Positions 38,349 through 48,411 of a stretch of 64,000 bases of DNA are shown here, piece by piece. Numbering within the stretch: position 1 is the stretch's first letter; each line of letters opens with the position of its first letter. The position numbers and the translations under genes are program-made. The notes under the pieces were generated by a model, which was not told the origin of the DNA, searched no databases, and saw nothing but the letters and a program-made list of their open reading frames with translations. Source of the stretch: Desulfobulbaceae bacterium (GTDB taxonomy: Bacteria > Desulfobacterota > Desulfobulbia > Desulfobulbales > Desulfocapsaceae); assembly GCA_009773475.1 (NCBI GenBank), contig WSXV01000006.1, positions 1 through 64,000 on the forward strand, in the 5' to 3' direction.

Positions 38349-39254
38349 ATGAACACATTGATACCGGATTTTTTACGGTGGCTGACCCATGAAAAGGGCT
38401 ACTCTCTCCATACCGTCAGCGGGTACCAGCACGATCTGCTCGAATTTTCCGCCAGTCTGGCTGAGAACCAACCCATCCAGACCATAGACGCCGCTGCTGT
38501 ACGCACGTTTGTCGTTGGCTTGCATGGGAAAAATAATGCGGCAACGGTGGCCAGAAAACTTTCCGCCCTGCGCAGTTTTTTCCATTTTCTCCAGCGACAG
38601 AAAATAGTCTCCACCGATCCCCTCGCCGGGATCTCAGGCCCGAAAATAGCTCAGTTAATTCCGGTCTTTCTCACCGTCGATGAGGTCTTCAGGCTTCTTG
38701 AGGCCCCCGCCGAACAGGACAGCTTCATGGCCCGGGATCGGGCCATTCTGGAACTTCTCTATTCCACCGGAATACGGGTCGCCGAGCTTGTTTCCCGCAA
38801 CCTGGATGACCTTGATTTCGATGCTGAGATGCTTAAGGTGCGTGGCAAGGGAAACAAAGAACGCCTGGTACCGGTGGGTCGTCCGGCCGGGGAATCTGTC
38901 CGGGCCTGGCTGCCCAGCCGTCAGCAATTACTCCAGGAACGGGCAGCTCGCGGACGGGAACTGGATCAAGGGGCACTGTTTCTCAATGGCCAGGGAGGCC
39001 GGCTGACCACCAGAAGCGTCGAACGCCTGGTTCAAAGATACAGTGAACGAGTTGGTATCCCGCAGACCGTAACACCGCACGCCCTTCGTCACTCTTTTGC
39101 CACCCATATGCTTGAGATGGGTGCGGATCTGCGTTCGGTTCAGGAACTCCTTGGTCATGCCAGTCTGTCAACAACGCAACGCTATACCCATCTGACCCTT
39201 GACCACCTGACCGAGGTTTATGACAAGGCACACCCGTTTTCTAAAAAACGATAA
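38349..39254 (+). CDS. xerC: Tyrosine recombinase XerC
   Basis: Site-specific recombinase resolving chromosome dimers at dif. N-terminal SAM-like domain (1-90) and catalytic domain with R in [10 protein letters not shown] (near 145), K in [20 protein letters not shown] (H and R near 240), [15 protein letters not shown] with the last H and the nucleophile tyrosine in RYTHL (about 270). Upstream of hslVU, an arrangement known as codV-clpQY in other bacteria. ATG 38349 is taken; a TTG at 38331 is possible. Confidence 0.93.
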   Translation: MNTLIPDFLRWLTHEKGYSLHTVSGYQHDLLEFSASLAENQPIQTIDAAAVRTFVVGLHGKNNAATVARKLSALRSFFHFLQRQKIVSTDPLAGISGPKIAQLIPVFLTVDEVFRLLEAPAEQDSFMARDRAILELLYSTGIRVAELVSRNLDDLDFDAEMLKVRGKGNKERLVPVGRPAGESVRAWLPSRQQLLQERAARGRELDQGALFLNGQGGRLTTRSVERLVQRYSERVGIPQTVTPHALRHSFATHMLEMGADLRSVQELLGHASLSTTQRYTHLTLDHLTEVYDKAHPFSKKR

Positions 39255-39304
39255 TCACACTTATTTACCATAAATTTCAAACAATTTTTCAGGACACCAC
39301 AAAC

Positions 39305-39835
39305 ATGAAAATTCGTTCAACAACCATTCTCGCCGTCCGCCACAATGGCCAGGTTGCCTTGGCCGGGGACGGGCAGGTCTCATTGGGAAATACCATCATG
39401 AAACACAAGGCCCGCAAGGTGCGGCGCCTCTATCATGATCAGGTGATTACCGGCTTTGCCGGAGCCACTGCTGATGCCTTTACCCTTTTTGACAAGCTGG
39501 AGCAAAAGCTCGAGCAGTATAACGGCAACTTGATGCGATCAGCGGTGGAACTTGCCAAGGAATGGCGTACCGACAAGATGTTGCGCAAACTAGAGGCCAT
39601 GCTGGTGGCCGTCGATGCCGACCATTCCCTGCTGCTCACCGGCACCGGTGATGTTATCGAGGCGGATGACGGTGTCCTGGCCATCGGGTCCGGCGGCCCT
39701 TACGCCCAGTCCGCCGCCCTCGCCCTGATTCGCCATAGTGAGCTTGATGCCGAGGCCATCTGCCGCGCCTCCATGGAGATTGCGGCCTCCATCTGTGTGT
39801 TCACCAACCACTCCATTCTGATTGAAAAAATTTAA
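39305..39835 (+). CDS. hslV: HslV, proteolytic subunit of the HslUV protease
   Basis: Beta-type peptidase of 176 residues forming a double hexamer that degrades proteins unfolded by HslU. The catalytic threonine is the first T of [10 protein letters not shown], after a five-residue propeptide (MKIRS) which must be removed. [10 protein letters not shown] and [13 protein letters not shown] are family signatures; the C-terminal half has [16 protein letters not shown]. Coupled with hslU. Confidence 0.96.
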   Translation: MKIRSTTILAVRHNGQVALAGDGQVSLGNTIMKHKARKVRRLYHDQVITGFAGATADAFTLFDKLEQKLEQYNGNLMRSAVELAKEWRTDKMLRKLEAMLVAVDADHSLLLTGTGDVIEADDGVLAIGSGGPYAQSAALALIRHSELDAEAICRASMEIAASICVFTNHSILIEKI

Positions 39836-39878
39836 TGGCCTGGTCACTCTTTCACTTTTTTTCTTAAAATCATCCTTC

Positions 39879-41311
39879 ATGAACTCCATCAACTCCATCC
39901 AGTCGTTCACCCCCAGAGAAATCGTCACCGAGCTTGATAAGTATATAGTCGGCCAGGCCGACGCCAAACGTTCCGTGGCCATTGCCCTCCGCAATCGCTG
40001 GCGGCGGCGGCAGGTGCCGTCACCTTTACGTGAAGAGATCGCCCCCAAAAATATCATCATGATCGGACCGACAGGGGTCGGCAAGACTGAAATCGCAAGG
40101 CGCCTTGCCGCCCTTGCCCAGTCCCCGTTTTTCAAGGTGGAGGCCTCCAAGTTCACCGAGGTTGGCTATGTTGGCCGTGATGTTGAGTCCATGATTCGCG
40201 ATCTCGTCGAAATTGCCATCAGCATGGTCAAGGAAGAGGAGAAAGCACGAACCACCGGCTTGGCCGAGGCCAATGCCGAAGAGCGCATCCTTGATATTCT
40301 GCTCCCTGTCTCACCATCAGTATCGAAGCATATGGGGTCATCAGACACTCGTTCTTTCCTCCTCCAGGATGACGGGACACAACGACTGATCTCCCCTGCC
40401 GAGCAGCAGGAGGGGGATTCCACTCGCGAAAAATTCAGGAAGATGCTGCGCGATGGACGGCTTGATCAACGTGAACTTGAGCTTGATCTCACCGACTTTC
40501 ACAGTGCGCCCATGGTGGAAATCATGACCACTTCTGGAATGGAGGACATGCAGTCCAACCTCCAGGATGCCTTTAGCAAGATCTTCTCCAACAAGAAAAA
40601 GAAACGAAAGCTGAAGGTCCCGGAGGCCCTCAAGGCCTTGATCAAAGAGGAAACGGAACGTCTGGTGGACATGGACAAGGTGATGAAAGAGGCTCTGCGT
40701 CGCACCGAAGAATCAGGGATTATCTTTCTCGACGAGATCGACAAGATTGTCTCTCGCAGTTCAGGCGGACATGGACCGGAAGTCTCTCGCGAAGGCGTCC
40801 AGCGCGACCTGTTGCCCATCGTGGAAGGCTCGACCGTGACCACCAAACATGGCATGGTCAAGACCGATCATATCCTCTTTATTGCCAGCGGCGCCTTCCA
40901 TACGAGTAAGCCTTCGGACCTGATTCCCGAGTTGCAGGGGCGTTTCCCCATCCGGGTGGAGCTGCAATCCCTCGGCCAGGCTGAGTTTGTCCGGATTCTC
41001 ACCGAACCGGAAAATGCCCTGATCAAACAATACACGGCCCTGATGGCAACGGAAGGAGTGGAGTTGATCTTTGAGGCAGACGCCATTGAAGAGATGGCAA
41101 AGATTGCGGTGGGGATGTGAACCAGAACACCGAGGAGATTGGCGCCAGGCGACTGCATACGGTACTGGAACGGGTCTTAGATGAGCTCTCCTTTGATGCC
41201 TCGGAACGAGGCAAAGTGGAACAAGAGCAATTTGTGGTCAACGCGGCGTATGTGCGTCAACAACTTGATGCCATTGTCGAGGATCAGGACCTGAGCCGCT
41301 TTATCCTGTAA
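39879..41311 (+). CDS. hslU: HslU, ATPase subunit of HslUV, with a frameshift near the C terminus
   Basis: AAA+ unfoldase. Walker [14 protein letters not shown] near residue 57, the I domain, Walker [11 protein letters not shown] near 268, and arginine finger region RFPIRVEL. The frame ends early with a TGA at 41118-41120. The rest of the family C terminus ([24 protein letters not shown] ... DLSRFIL, in part) is read in another frame from 41114 to 41311; two extra bases, or one missing, in the GTGGGGATG run (41109-41117) would account for it. The lost end includes the tail that docks in HslV, so a true frameshift would harm activity. ATG 39879 is preferred to TTG 39822 on family length. Confidence 0.9.
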
Positions 41312-41329
41312 TTTTTTGGCCGGCCTTTC

Positions 41330-41396
41330 TCCAAAAAAAAGACAACGCCGCTGAAACACACGAGAAGCCTATCAGCTCCATCTGAGTTTCAGCGGC
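41330..41396 (-). terminator. Terminator of eno
   Basis: On the minus strand GCCGCTGAAAC (41396-41386) pairs with GTTTCAGCGGC (41357-41347), 11 bp perfect with a long loop, followed by GTTGTCTTTTTTTTGG. It lies downstream of eno; the plus strand has no U-run, so hslU would not use it in the same way. Confidence 0.8.
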
Positions 41397-41437
41397 ATGG
41401 CGTGAAATCAATAGCCTAACTTCTGCCGAATAACCCC

Positions 41438-42775
<1,338 letters not shown>

Positions 42776-42970
42776 TCACCCTGCAGCCACCTTTCCAGGA
42801 AGATTCACAGAACAAGAGCACGAAAACTCAACAAAGTATCATTGTATTAATATAGAAGACAGCAGGAAGGGCGTTACAAACTCTTTGCCATCCATGGAAA
42901 ACAAAGGCTGGAGGTCATGAAGACCTATGGAAAAAACGTACAACGTAAAGAGAGTTTTTCGAGGCGAACT

Positions 42971-43966
42971 CTAAAGTGCGCTCCCGCTTCTTGATGGTTT
43001 TTTGCCGATGGAAGCGTATTTCCTGTCGGTACCTGATTTTTTGCCACCAGCAGCTATATACTTCTTTTGATTGGATGGTTTAATCTCAACAACAACAGGC
43101 TCTTTCTCTTTTGATACTTTCATATCATTAACAACAGCTTCTTTTTCTTTGGACGGCTTCATATCTGCAATAATAACTTTTCTCTCCTCCTGAACTTGCC
43201 CCGGAATTAAATCACCACCAAAAATAAAGGGGCGAAAATCCTGAAAGACATACTGCCTCTCGGCAACCGTCACCATCGGCGGATTACGGTGTCCCTGAAA
43301 AAAATCATAGCCCTGTTTCAAGTTCTCCCAGAAGGGAATCCAGGGAGAATTGGCATTTTTTGCTAAATTTGCCCAGGTCATCCGAAAGGGAAAAATATGG
43401 ACGGATAATTGATCCTGCCCGTTGCTCATGGCAGCATCGACAATGGTGTAAATCTCTTCGATGGGAAAATCCTCCATGGCAAAACAGCCCACGGACTCGC
43501 ATTTCCCATGAACCATCAAGGCCCCTCCGGTATGATTGTGGAGCCTGTCATACTCGTTTGGATATCCCAGATTAAAAGAAAGGTGATAATCACTCCATGG
43601 ATTAAGGGCAGACGCACTGACGGTGTAGAACCCTTCCGGACTCTGCTTGTCACCCTCTTTTAATTTAGGGCCGAGCTCACCCGAGAACTTACAGATATCG
43701 TAAGTCTTAAAGAGTTCGTAGGTTACACCCCTCTTCACCCAGACCTCCAACTCACTTTCTTCCTTGAAGATCCGCAAAAAAATGGGCTGCCCCATCACCA
43801 GGTTTTTTTTCTGCATTTCACTCTTCAACCCTGGGGCGAGACGCTGAAAGGCCGCTCTAGAGATCTCGCTTCTAGGGACATTACCTTCCGCATGACCAGA
43901 TGCAGTAAGACAGAGAGAAAAAACACAGGCAACAAAAAAAGGCAAAATAAGCTTACCAGGACGCAT
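42971..43966 (-). CDS. L,D-transpeptidase (YafK/YkuD type) with repeat tail
   Basis: Periplasmic enzyme expected to cross-link peptidoglycan or attach proteins to it. N-terminal signal peptide (KLILPFFVACVFSLCLTASGHA, cleavage near 26). The catalytic part has SPEGFYTV near residue 120 and the motif HGKCESVGCFAMED near 165-178, which holds the H and the nucleophile C. After residue about 255 the chain becomes low-complexity, with three imperfect repeats of K-P-S-K-E-K-E type, then a basic end. ATG 43966 is chosen for the signal peptide; the frame is open to 44056. Confidence 0.82.
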   Translation of the reverse strand: MRPGKLILPFFVACVFSLCLTASGHAEGNVPRSEISRAAFQRLAPGLKSEMQKKNLVMGQPIFLRIFKEESELEVWVKRGVTYELFKTYDICKFSGELGPKLKEGDKQSPEGFYTVSASALNPWSDYHLSFNLGYPNEYDRLHNHTGGALMVHGKCESVGCFAMEDFPIEEIYTIVDAAMSNGQDQLSVHIFPFRMTWANLAKNANSPWIPFWENLKQGYDFFQGHRNPPMVTVAERQYVFQDFRPFIFGGDLIPGQVQEERKVIIADMKPSKEKEAVVNDMKVSKEKEPVVVEIKPSNQKKYIAAGGKKSGTDRKYASIGKKPSRSGSAL

Positions 43967-44192
43967 GACCAAAGAGATGACAGGTGGCATGATAATTAGA
44001 AAAAGGCTATTTGGATTGAATCTGAATGTGGAGCGGTGAAGAAGCAACCACATCACATGGTACCTATTGTAATCACAAATTATACAAAGAATAAATCAAG
44101 AAACACCAAGAAAGTCCAGAAAAAAGAGTAGTTATAAGCAAAAACTTCAGGCACGCAAACCCAATACAGCCCACGTTAACCGATTACAGGGT

Positions 44193-44840
44193 TCAATAAA
44201 ACAGGGCGTCAAGCAAGGATTCACGGGGCGGGGCGATTTCATCGCCGGCACCGGCCGACTGCCGCTTAAGGCCGAACATGGCAAGCACATTGTCATCCAT
44301 GCAAAGACGGTAATCAGTAGAAGAAATGATATTCCGATCTTTCGGGTTGATCAACCGGGCCGAGATATACATGACGCGTTCGGTGTAGGAATAGGTGCCA
44401 ACCAGGATAGCCTGCGGTGACAGGGTTTTTTGTTGGGTGATATCCTGTAAACTGCGGGAAAGCATGATCTCGCCGGACTGCTCACGCATGAGCAGGGTTT
44501 CTCGAAGCTTGATCTCCTGAACACTGTAATTCAGTTGAACCAGGCGTGAGGTGATGTGCTCCTGAAGGATTCTGCCGAAGCGGGACGTCTCCTTCAGATT
44601 ATCATTATTGACAAAGGTGGTGGTCAGAATCGGCAATTCCGTCTGCCTGGGCATGAGCGGAGGCATCGCCTGCTGCGTTAGATCCTCAGCGATTTGAGCG
44701 GCCAGGGTAATCAGATTCTGCTCCGCTCCCAGATGTTTTTCAAAGGGTGTGCAGTTGAATGTGGAACAACCCGCCACACAAAAAGGCAGAGCCAGGCTCA
44801 AAAACAACCGACTAAAAAAAATAAAAGGATGGTTCATCAT
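44193..44840 (-). CDS. FlgO-like lipoprotein
   Basis: A 215-residue lipoprotein with hydrophobic leader and lipobox VAGC near residue 25. The mature part follows the FlgO domain pattern: ILTTTFVNNDNLKETSRFGRILQEHI, LVQLNYSVQEIKLR, ILVGTYSYTERVMYISARLIN. FlgO is an outer-membrane lipoprotein tied to flagella in Vibrio, but no flagellar gene is in this window, and the domain is found in other contexts. Downstream of another lipoprotein gene (37-nt gap), likely same operon. Confidence 0.78.
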   Translation of the reverse strand: MMNHPFIFFSRLFLSLALPFCVAGCSTFNCTPFEKHLGAEQNLITLAAQIAEDLTQQAMPPLMPRQTELPILTTTFVNNDNLKETSRFGRILQEHITSRLVQLNYSVQEIKLRETLLMREQSGEIMLSRSLQDITQQKTLSPQAILVGTYSYTERVMYISARLINPKDRNIISSTDYRLCMDDNVLAMFGLKRQSAGAGDEIAPPRESLLDALFY

Positions 44841-44877
44841 GGCAGCTAGTATCAGAGATGAGATCAGGAGTAAGTGA

Positions 44878-45552
44878 TCAATGGTCAGTGACCTGAATGG
44901 TTTTCAACCCGGCACTCTGCTGATAATGCCAGAAGTCGAGGTCGTTAATGTAATAGATATCCGAGGTTCTGAATAGATATTTGTTATCGGATATCATGGA
45001 GGTGGTAATGATGATTTCATAATGCTCGGCATCATCGGTGGCGGAGTTGACAATATCAAGAAATCCGGCCGCGGCAATGGCCTGGAGTTCCCAAGGGGCA
45101 TCACGCAGCACCGTAACCGCTGCGGTGAGGGCAGTCAGGATTCCCGGCGGCCGGAATGCCCGCCGATTATCACGATGATAGATAGCCTGTACCTTGTAGT
45201 TGACGACAATCGCATCACGATCTTCATGGGCGCAAGTCGGCACCCTGGCATTGACAAGCCGGGTAATCAGAAGATCGCGGAAACCTTCGTTGAATTGGGT
45301 GGTTTCACCAGGGCCGCAGGGGATGTTTTCACTTCCGCAGGTGGCACGGACAAAAACCGGTTTATAGAGAGAGTCCTGATTGACAAGGGCCTGATGGATC
45401 TGACCGGCGACGTCATTGGCCAGCACATCCCAGTGATGAGTAGCCTGCATTTTCTGCTGCTCACTGAAATCATAGGTGGCAGGTTGCGGTATGCGGGTGC
45501 ATCCCTGACAAAAGAATATAAGAAAACAAGTGGTAAAAGCGATCAAACGCAT
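44878..45552 (-). CDS. Lipoprotein of unknown function
   Basis: A 224-residue lipoprotein (MRLIAFTTCFLIFFCQGC; lipidation at about C18). The mature part carries RATCGSENIPCGPGETTQF, possibly a disulfide pair, NEGFRDLLITRLVNARVPTC and a hydrophobic stretch FRPPGILTALTAAVTVL. Paired with the FlgO-like lipoprotein gene; the two share an overall plan (small-molecule-like beta/alpha domain on a lipid anchor) and may act together at the outer membrane. Confidence 0.72.
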   Translation of the reverse strand: MRLIAFTTCFLIFFCQGCTRIPQPATYDFSEQQKMQATHHWDVLANDVAGQIHQALVNQDSLYKPVFVRATCGSENIPCGPGETTQFNEGFRDLLITRLVNARVPTCAHEDRDAIVVNYKVQAIYHRDNRRAFRPPGILTALTAAVTVLRDAPWELQAIAAAGFLDIVNSATDDAEHYEIIITTSMISDNKYLFRTSDIYYINDLDFWHYQQSAGLKTIQVTDH

Positions 45553-45684
45553 GCCAGGCTCTCCCCTACGCCATTATGAATACCTTGAGCTTGATGAAAA
45601 GAAATAAGCGCTTACTCACCCTGCATCCTGCCGTTGACCACACATCAAAACCATCTGGAAAGATTTTACGGTAAGGCTCCCTCG

Positions 45685-46212
45685 TTATCCAAAACAGAGG
45701 CCGCAATCAGGACAGGTGCTGGTGGTGGGAGAAAAACGAAAGCCACAGGCCGGGCACACCGTCTGCCCGGCATCGGGATTATACACGGCACCGGCATGGC
45801 TCAGATCATGGTGATCGAGTCCGGTGGTGCGCTTGAAATCCTTGGCCAATATCGCGAGGGCCTCTTCCCCATCCGCTCTTTTGATCTGCAGGAACAATTC
45901 TGTCCCGCAGCATCCCTTGCCGCAATTTCCACTTTTCTCGCCAACAATCAGGGATGGGATATATTCCTTTGCCAGAAGCTGCTGCAATTTTTTCATTTCC
46001 AACAAGGTGCCTTTGCGGATATTTACCAGATCATCATTTTCGGACAACTCCATGGATCTGGCCGACTTCTTCGCCATGAGGCCTTGTTCGGCGGCAATCT
46101 TTACCTGGCCTGAAACCAGCTCCACCGCACAGTCCGCACACCTCTTGATATCGGACCGATATTCTTCATCGCACACGGGGCAATAATTGAGCTCAGGATC
46201 TCTCTGACGCAT
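45685..46212 (-). CDS. Zinc-ribbon protein next to the selenopeptide maturase
   Basis: A 175-residue soluble protein with zinc-binding pairs at both ends: CPVCDEEYRSDIKRCADC (about 11-28) and CPACGFRFSPTTSTCPDCGLC (about 152-172), and a cysteine cluster in the middle, GNCGKGCCGTELFL (about 95-108). The middle domain resembles the small ferredoxin-like fold DUF2007 (QQLLAKEYIPSLIVGEKSG). It lies 24 nt after the radical SAM gene, so it is very likely in the same operon as sbtA and sbtM. A role in handling the peptide or the metal is possible, but not shown. Confidence 0.75.
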   Translation of the reverse strand: MRQRDPELNYCPVCDEEYRSDIKRCADCAVELVSGQVKIAAEQGLMAKKSARSMELSENDDLVNIRKGTLLEMKKLQQLLAKEYIPSLIVGEKSGNCGKGCCGTELFLQIKRADGEEALAILAKDFKRTTGLDHHDLSHAGAVYNPDAGQTVCPACGFRFSPTTSTCPDCGLCFG

Positions 46213-46236
46213 TTTTCTGATTCCTTATTTATTTTT

Positions 46237-47817
46237 TTATCGTAAACGACTGCCGCCTGCCTCCTTACCCCTAGGCATCTTCCAGCAATAGGGGTCGATA
46301 TCCCGAAAGATGTCAAGGCCATAGCCATAGGCCACAGCCAGACAACCGCCGCAGACAGGTCTTATTTCACAATCCTGACAAGCCTCGGACCCCCGACGAT
46401 ATCGTGTGGCCAGAGAACCGTGATAAATATCGCTAAATGACTGCTCGCGCAAATTGCCAATCAGCGAGGGTAACTTACGGCAGGCATGCATCTCGCCATC
46501 GGGTAAAAGGGAAACAAAATTAAACCCGGCACCGCAACCATATCCGGCACACCCCCCACCATACGCCCCTCCCTTTTCATGACGCAGCAGGTTGAAGAGA
46601 TTATCCTTTGCGCCCATACAAGGATTCTTCTCCGCCGCCTGCAGATACTGCCGCAAAAAATCAGGAAAGTCCTCAGGGATAACCGAGGCCAGGGCCGCGC
46701 CCTCACCCACCATGGCCAGACGGTTAAAGGTGAACAGATCCACCCGCCCCCGCAGCAGTTCGGCGAGGGGCAGAACGTCCGCCATGTTGCTCCTGGTCAG
46801 GGTCAGCATCACCATGGAATATACGCCAAGTTCCCGCAAAAGGTCAAGAAATTCGAACGTCCGATCAAAATGACCAGCCCCCCGAATATAATCATTCTGT
46901 GGCTGCAATCCCTCAAGGCTCACCTGGTAAAATTCCGGCTGACGCACGGCCAGGATCTCCTCAATCCGCTTACGCGGCATGGGGTTGCCGAGAATGGCGG
47001 TCATAAAACCCCGATCTGTGGCCTCCTTGTACAAGGCGTTGAAATGGGGATAGAGTAAAGGGTTGCCACCGGTAAAGGTCACCTGGGTGAAGACATGATG
47101 GGCCGCACTGAAGTCATACAGCTGATCGAGCACCTTGATCCCTTGTGACAATTCCATCTCAGGGCGGTCACTGCGATCATAACAGTGTCGACAGTGCAAG
47201 TCGCAGGTCTGGGTGATATGCCATTGCAGGGTAAAAGTGGGGGTTGAAAAGTTACGGGGATCAACGATCTGTCCCCGGGGGAAAGTTTGCGGACGAACCA
47301 GTAGAGAGGCTGGGGCCAACAAGAGGCCGTGCTGAATGGCTGCGGCCAGGATATCATCAATGAGACCCACGGAAACGCATCCGGCACTGGCCGCCTCCCG
47401 GGAGTTGATCCCCTCGGTCACGATCTTCAGGGCTAAAAGCTCATGGCCGGAAGCCGCACGGGTCTGCACCATTTCACTCCCCGGCCGTTTATACACCAAC
47501 ACCCAGTCTTCTCCCCTCTCGGGGACAGTGGTTTGATCATCAAGAAATAAAGGCAGCTTCCTCCATTGAACAGGGACAAGCTCAAGCGTTGGATTAACCT
47601 GCCGCACCCGCACCGACTCGCCATCCAGTGCCGCTTTTGCAGCGACAAGATGGCGCGCACGTTCAATGGCCGCGAGATCGGCAAGAAAGGGGTGATCGGC
47701 ACAGAGCTCGGGACTCTGACGGAGCAGATCTGGAAGATCAAGCATGGAATTACGAATCGAATCAAGCTCTTGGCTATGCGAGAGAATGTGCCCGCTGACG
47801 GGATAAATGGTATCCAT
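46237..47817 (-). CDS. sbtM: Radical SAM/SPASM peptide maturase (SbtM-like)
   Basis: A 526-residue enzyme. The N-terminal 190 residues form a domain I associate with the selenobiotic maturase family. The radical SAM motif CDLHCRHC gives CX3CX2C at C205, C209, C212; GGNP at about 247 is the SAM-binding part. The C terminus is a SPASM region with many cysteines (CAGYGCGAGF, MHACRK, CQDCEIRPVCGGC), giving auxiliary 4Fe-4S clusters typical of enzymes that form thioether or other links in peptides. The substrate is inferred to be the selenocysteine peptide encoded 196 nt upstream. ATG 47817 is chosen: the frame is open to 47970 but that would cross a 13-bp hairpin at 47875-47909. There is no good ribosome-binding site at 47817. 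Confidence 0.88.
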   Translation of the reverse strand: MDTIYPVSGHILSHSQELDSIRNSMLDLPDLLRQSPELCADHPFLADLAAIERARHLVAAKAALDGESVRVRQVNPTLELVPVQWRKLPLFLDDQTTVPERGEDWVLVYKRPGSEMVQTRAASGHELLALKIVTEGINSREAASAGCVSVGLIDDILAAAIQHGLLLAPASLLVRPQTFPRGQIVDPRNFSTPTFTLQWHITQTCDLHCRHCYDRSDRPEMELSQGIKVLDQLYDFSAAHHVFTQVTFTGGNPLLYPHFNALYKEATDRGFMTAILGNPMPRKRIEEILAVRQPEFYQVSLEGLQPQNDYIRGAGHFDRTFEFLDLLRELGVYSMVMLTLTRSNMADVLPLAELLRGRVDLFTFNRLAMVGEGAALASVIPEDFPDFLRQYLQAAEKNPCMGAKDNLFNLLRHEKGGAYGGGCAGYGCGAGFNFVSLLPDGEMHACRKLPSLIGNLREQSFSDIYHGSLATRYRRGSEACQDCEIRPVCGGCLAVAYGYGLDIFRDIDPYCWKMPRGKEAGGSRLR

Positions 47818-47874
47818 AGGTTGGGTGGCTATAAAAAAGAAGAGATTAATTGCGGTGCAGTTCAGAACAAATAA

Positions 47875-47909
47875 GTAAGGCCGGTGTCCCAAATGAACAC
47901 CGGCCTTAC
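47875..47909 (-). terminator. Hairpin between sbtA and sbtM
   Basis: GTAAGGCCGGTGT (47875-47887) pairs perfectly with ACACCGGCCTTAC (47897-47909), a 13-bp stem with a 9-nt loop. On the minus strand it is followed by TTATTTGTT, a weak U-rich tract. It could end most sbtA transcripts and let some continue into sbtM, so the peptide is made in excess of its enzyme, as is common for modified peptides. A pure mRNA-stability role is also possible. Confidence 0.65.
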
Positions 47910-48012
47910 TTAACACTTGTTTTCCGGGCATTGCACCCGCATAATTCTGCTCAAGGCAGGAAAAATTCACTACTATTGATTATAATTCAGAATACCTCTC
48001 CACCGTAGTGGA

Positions 48013-48336
48013 TCAGCACCCTTCAATGGCTTTTTTTGCTTTTTTCTTCACAGGCTCGTCAACGGCTTTATCCGCAGCCTTTCCTGTCTCTTCTTTCACT
48101 GCCTCTTTTGCTTTATCGCCAGCCTGTTCTTTTGCAGCACTCACGGCGCTGTCCTTACTGCCGCCTCAGCCACTTCCTGCCGGCTTTACCATTTTTTCAA
48201 CGCTACCTGCGTTGTCTTTGGTTCCGCCTCAGCCACTCCCTGCTGCGTGTGCTCCCGGCAAAGTAATGCCACCGGCAGTAATCAAGCCGGCAACACCGAG
48301 ACCGGCCAGTATTTTCTTGAGATCAACATTTGCCAT
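48013..48336 (-). CDS. sbtA: Selenocysteine-containing modified-peptide precursor (SbtA-like), two in-frame UGA
   Basis: A 107-codon frame interrupted by UGA at codons 36 (48229-48231) and 57 (48166-48168), so gene callers will miss it. Both UGAs sit in the same motif G-S-G-UGA-G-G, and 14 nt beyond each lies a stem-loop of identical geometry. The start ATG 48336 has AGGAGGGTGAA directly upstream, and a -35/-10 promoter lies at 48412-48440. The N terminus (MANVDLKKILAGLGVAGLI ... GAHA/A) looks like a signal peptide with an A-x-A site near residue 31, placing the first motif right at the mature end. The rest is a charged A/K/E-rich helical tail ending in Gly-Cys. It precedes an SPASM enzyme. 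This matches what I recall of the 'selenobiotic' target family; no search was run. Confidence 0.85.
48135..48151 (-). promoter_or_regulatory. SECIS-like hairpin for UGA at codon 57
   Basis: On the minus strand, 14 nt after the UGA at 48166-48168: CAGCGC (48151-48146), loop CGUGA (48145-48141), GUGCUG (48140-48135), 6 bp with one G-U. It has the same spacing, stem length and loop length as the first, though the DNA differs, so the shape appears conserved. Confidence 0.6.
48198..48214 (-). promoter_or_regulatory. SECIS-like hairpin for UGA at codon 36
   Basis: On the minus strand, 14 nt after the UGA at 48229-48231: CAACGC (48214-48209), loop AGGUA (48208-48204), GCGUUG (48203-48198). The stem is perfect over 6 bp and the loop carries the G-G-U that SelB contacts in the E. 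coli fdhF hairpin. Distance and size fit a bacterial SECIS. Confidence 0.65.
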
Positions 48337-48411
48337 TTCACCCTCCTGTAAAAAAAGAATAGAAGAAAATCCATAGAGAAATACTATAAAGGCACACAGC
48401 CCTATAGGAAA

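Noticed and set aside
48008..48376. A 122-codon open frame on the plus strand
   Set aside because: It is the antisense of the sbtA gene. It has no ribosome-binding site and its protein is low-complexity Ala/Phe/Pro, while the minus strand has a perfect start, a promoter and repeated UGA motifs.
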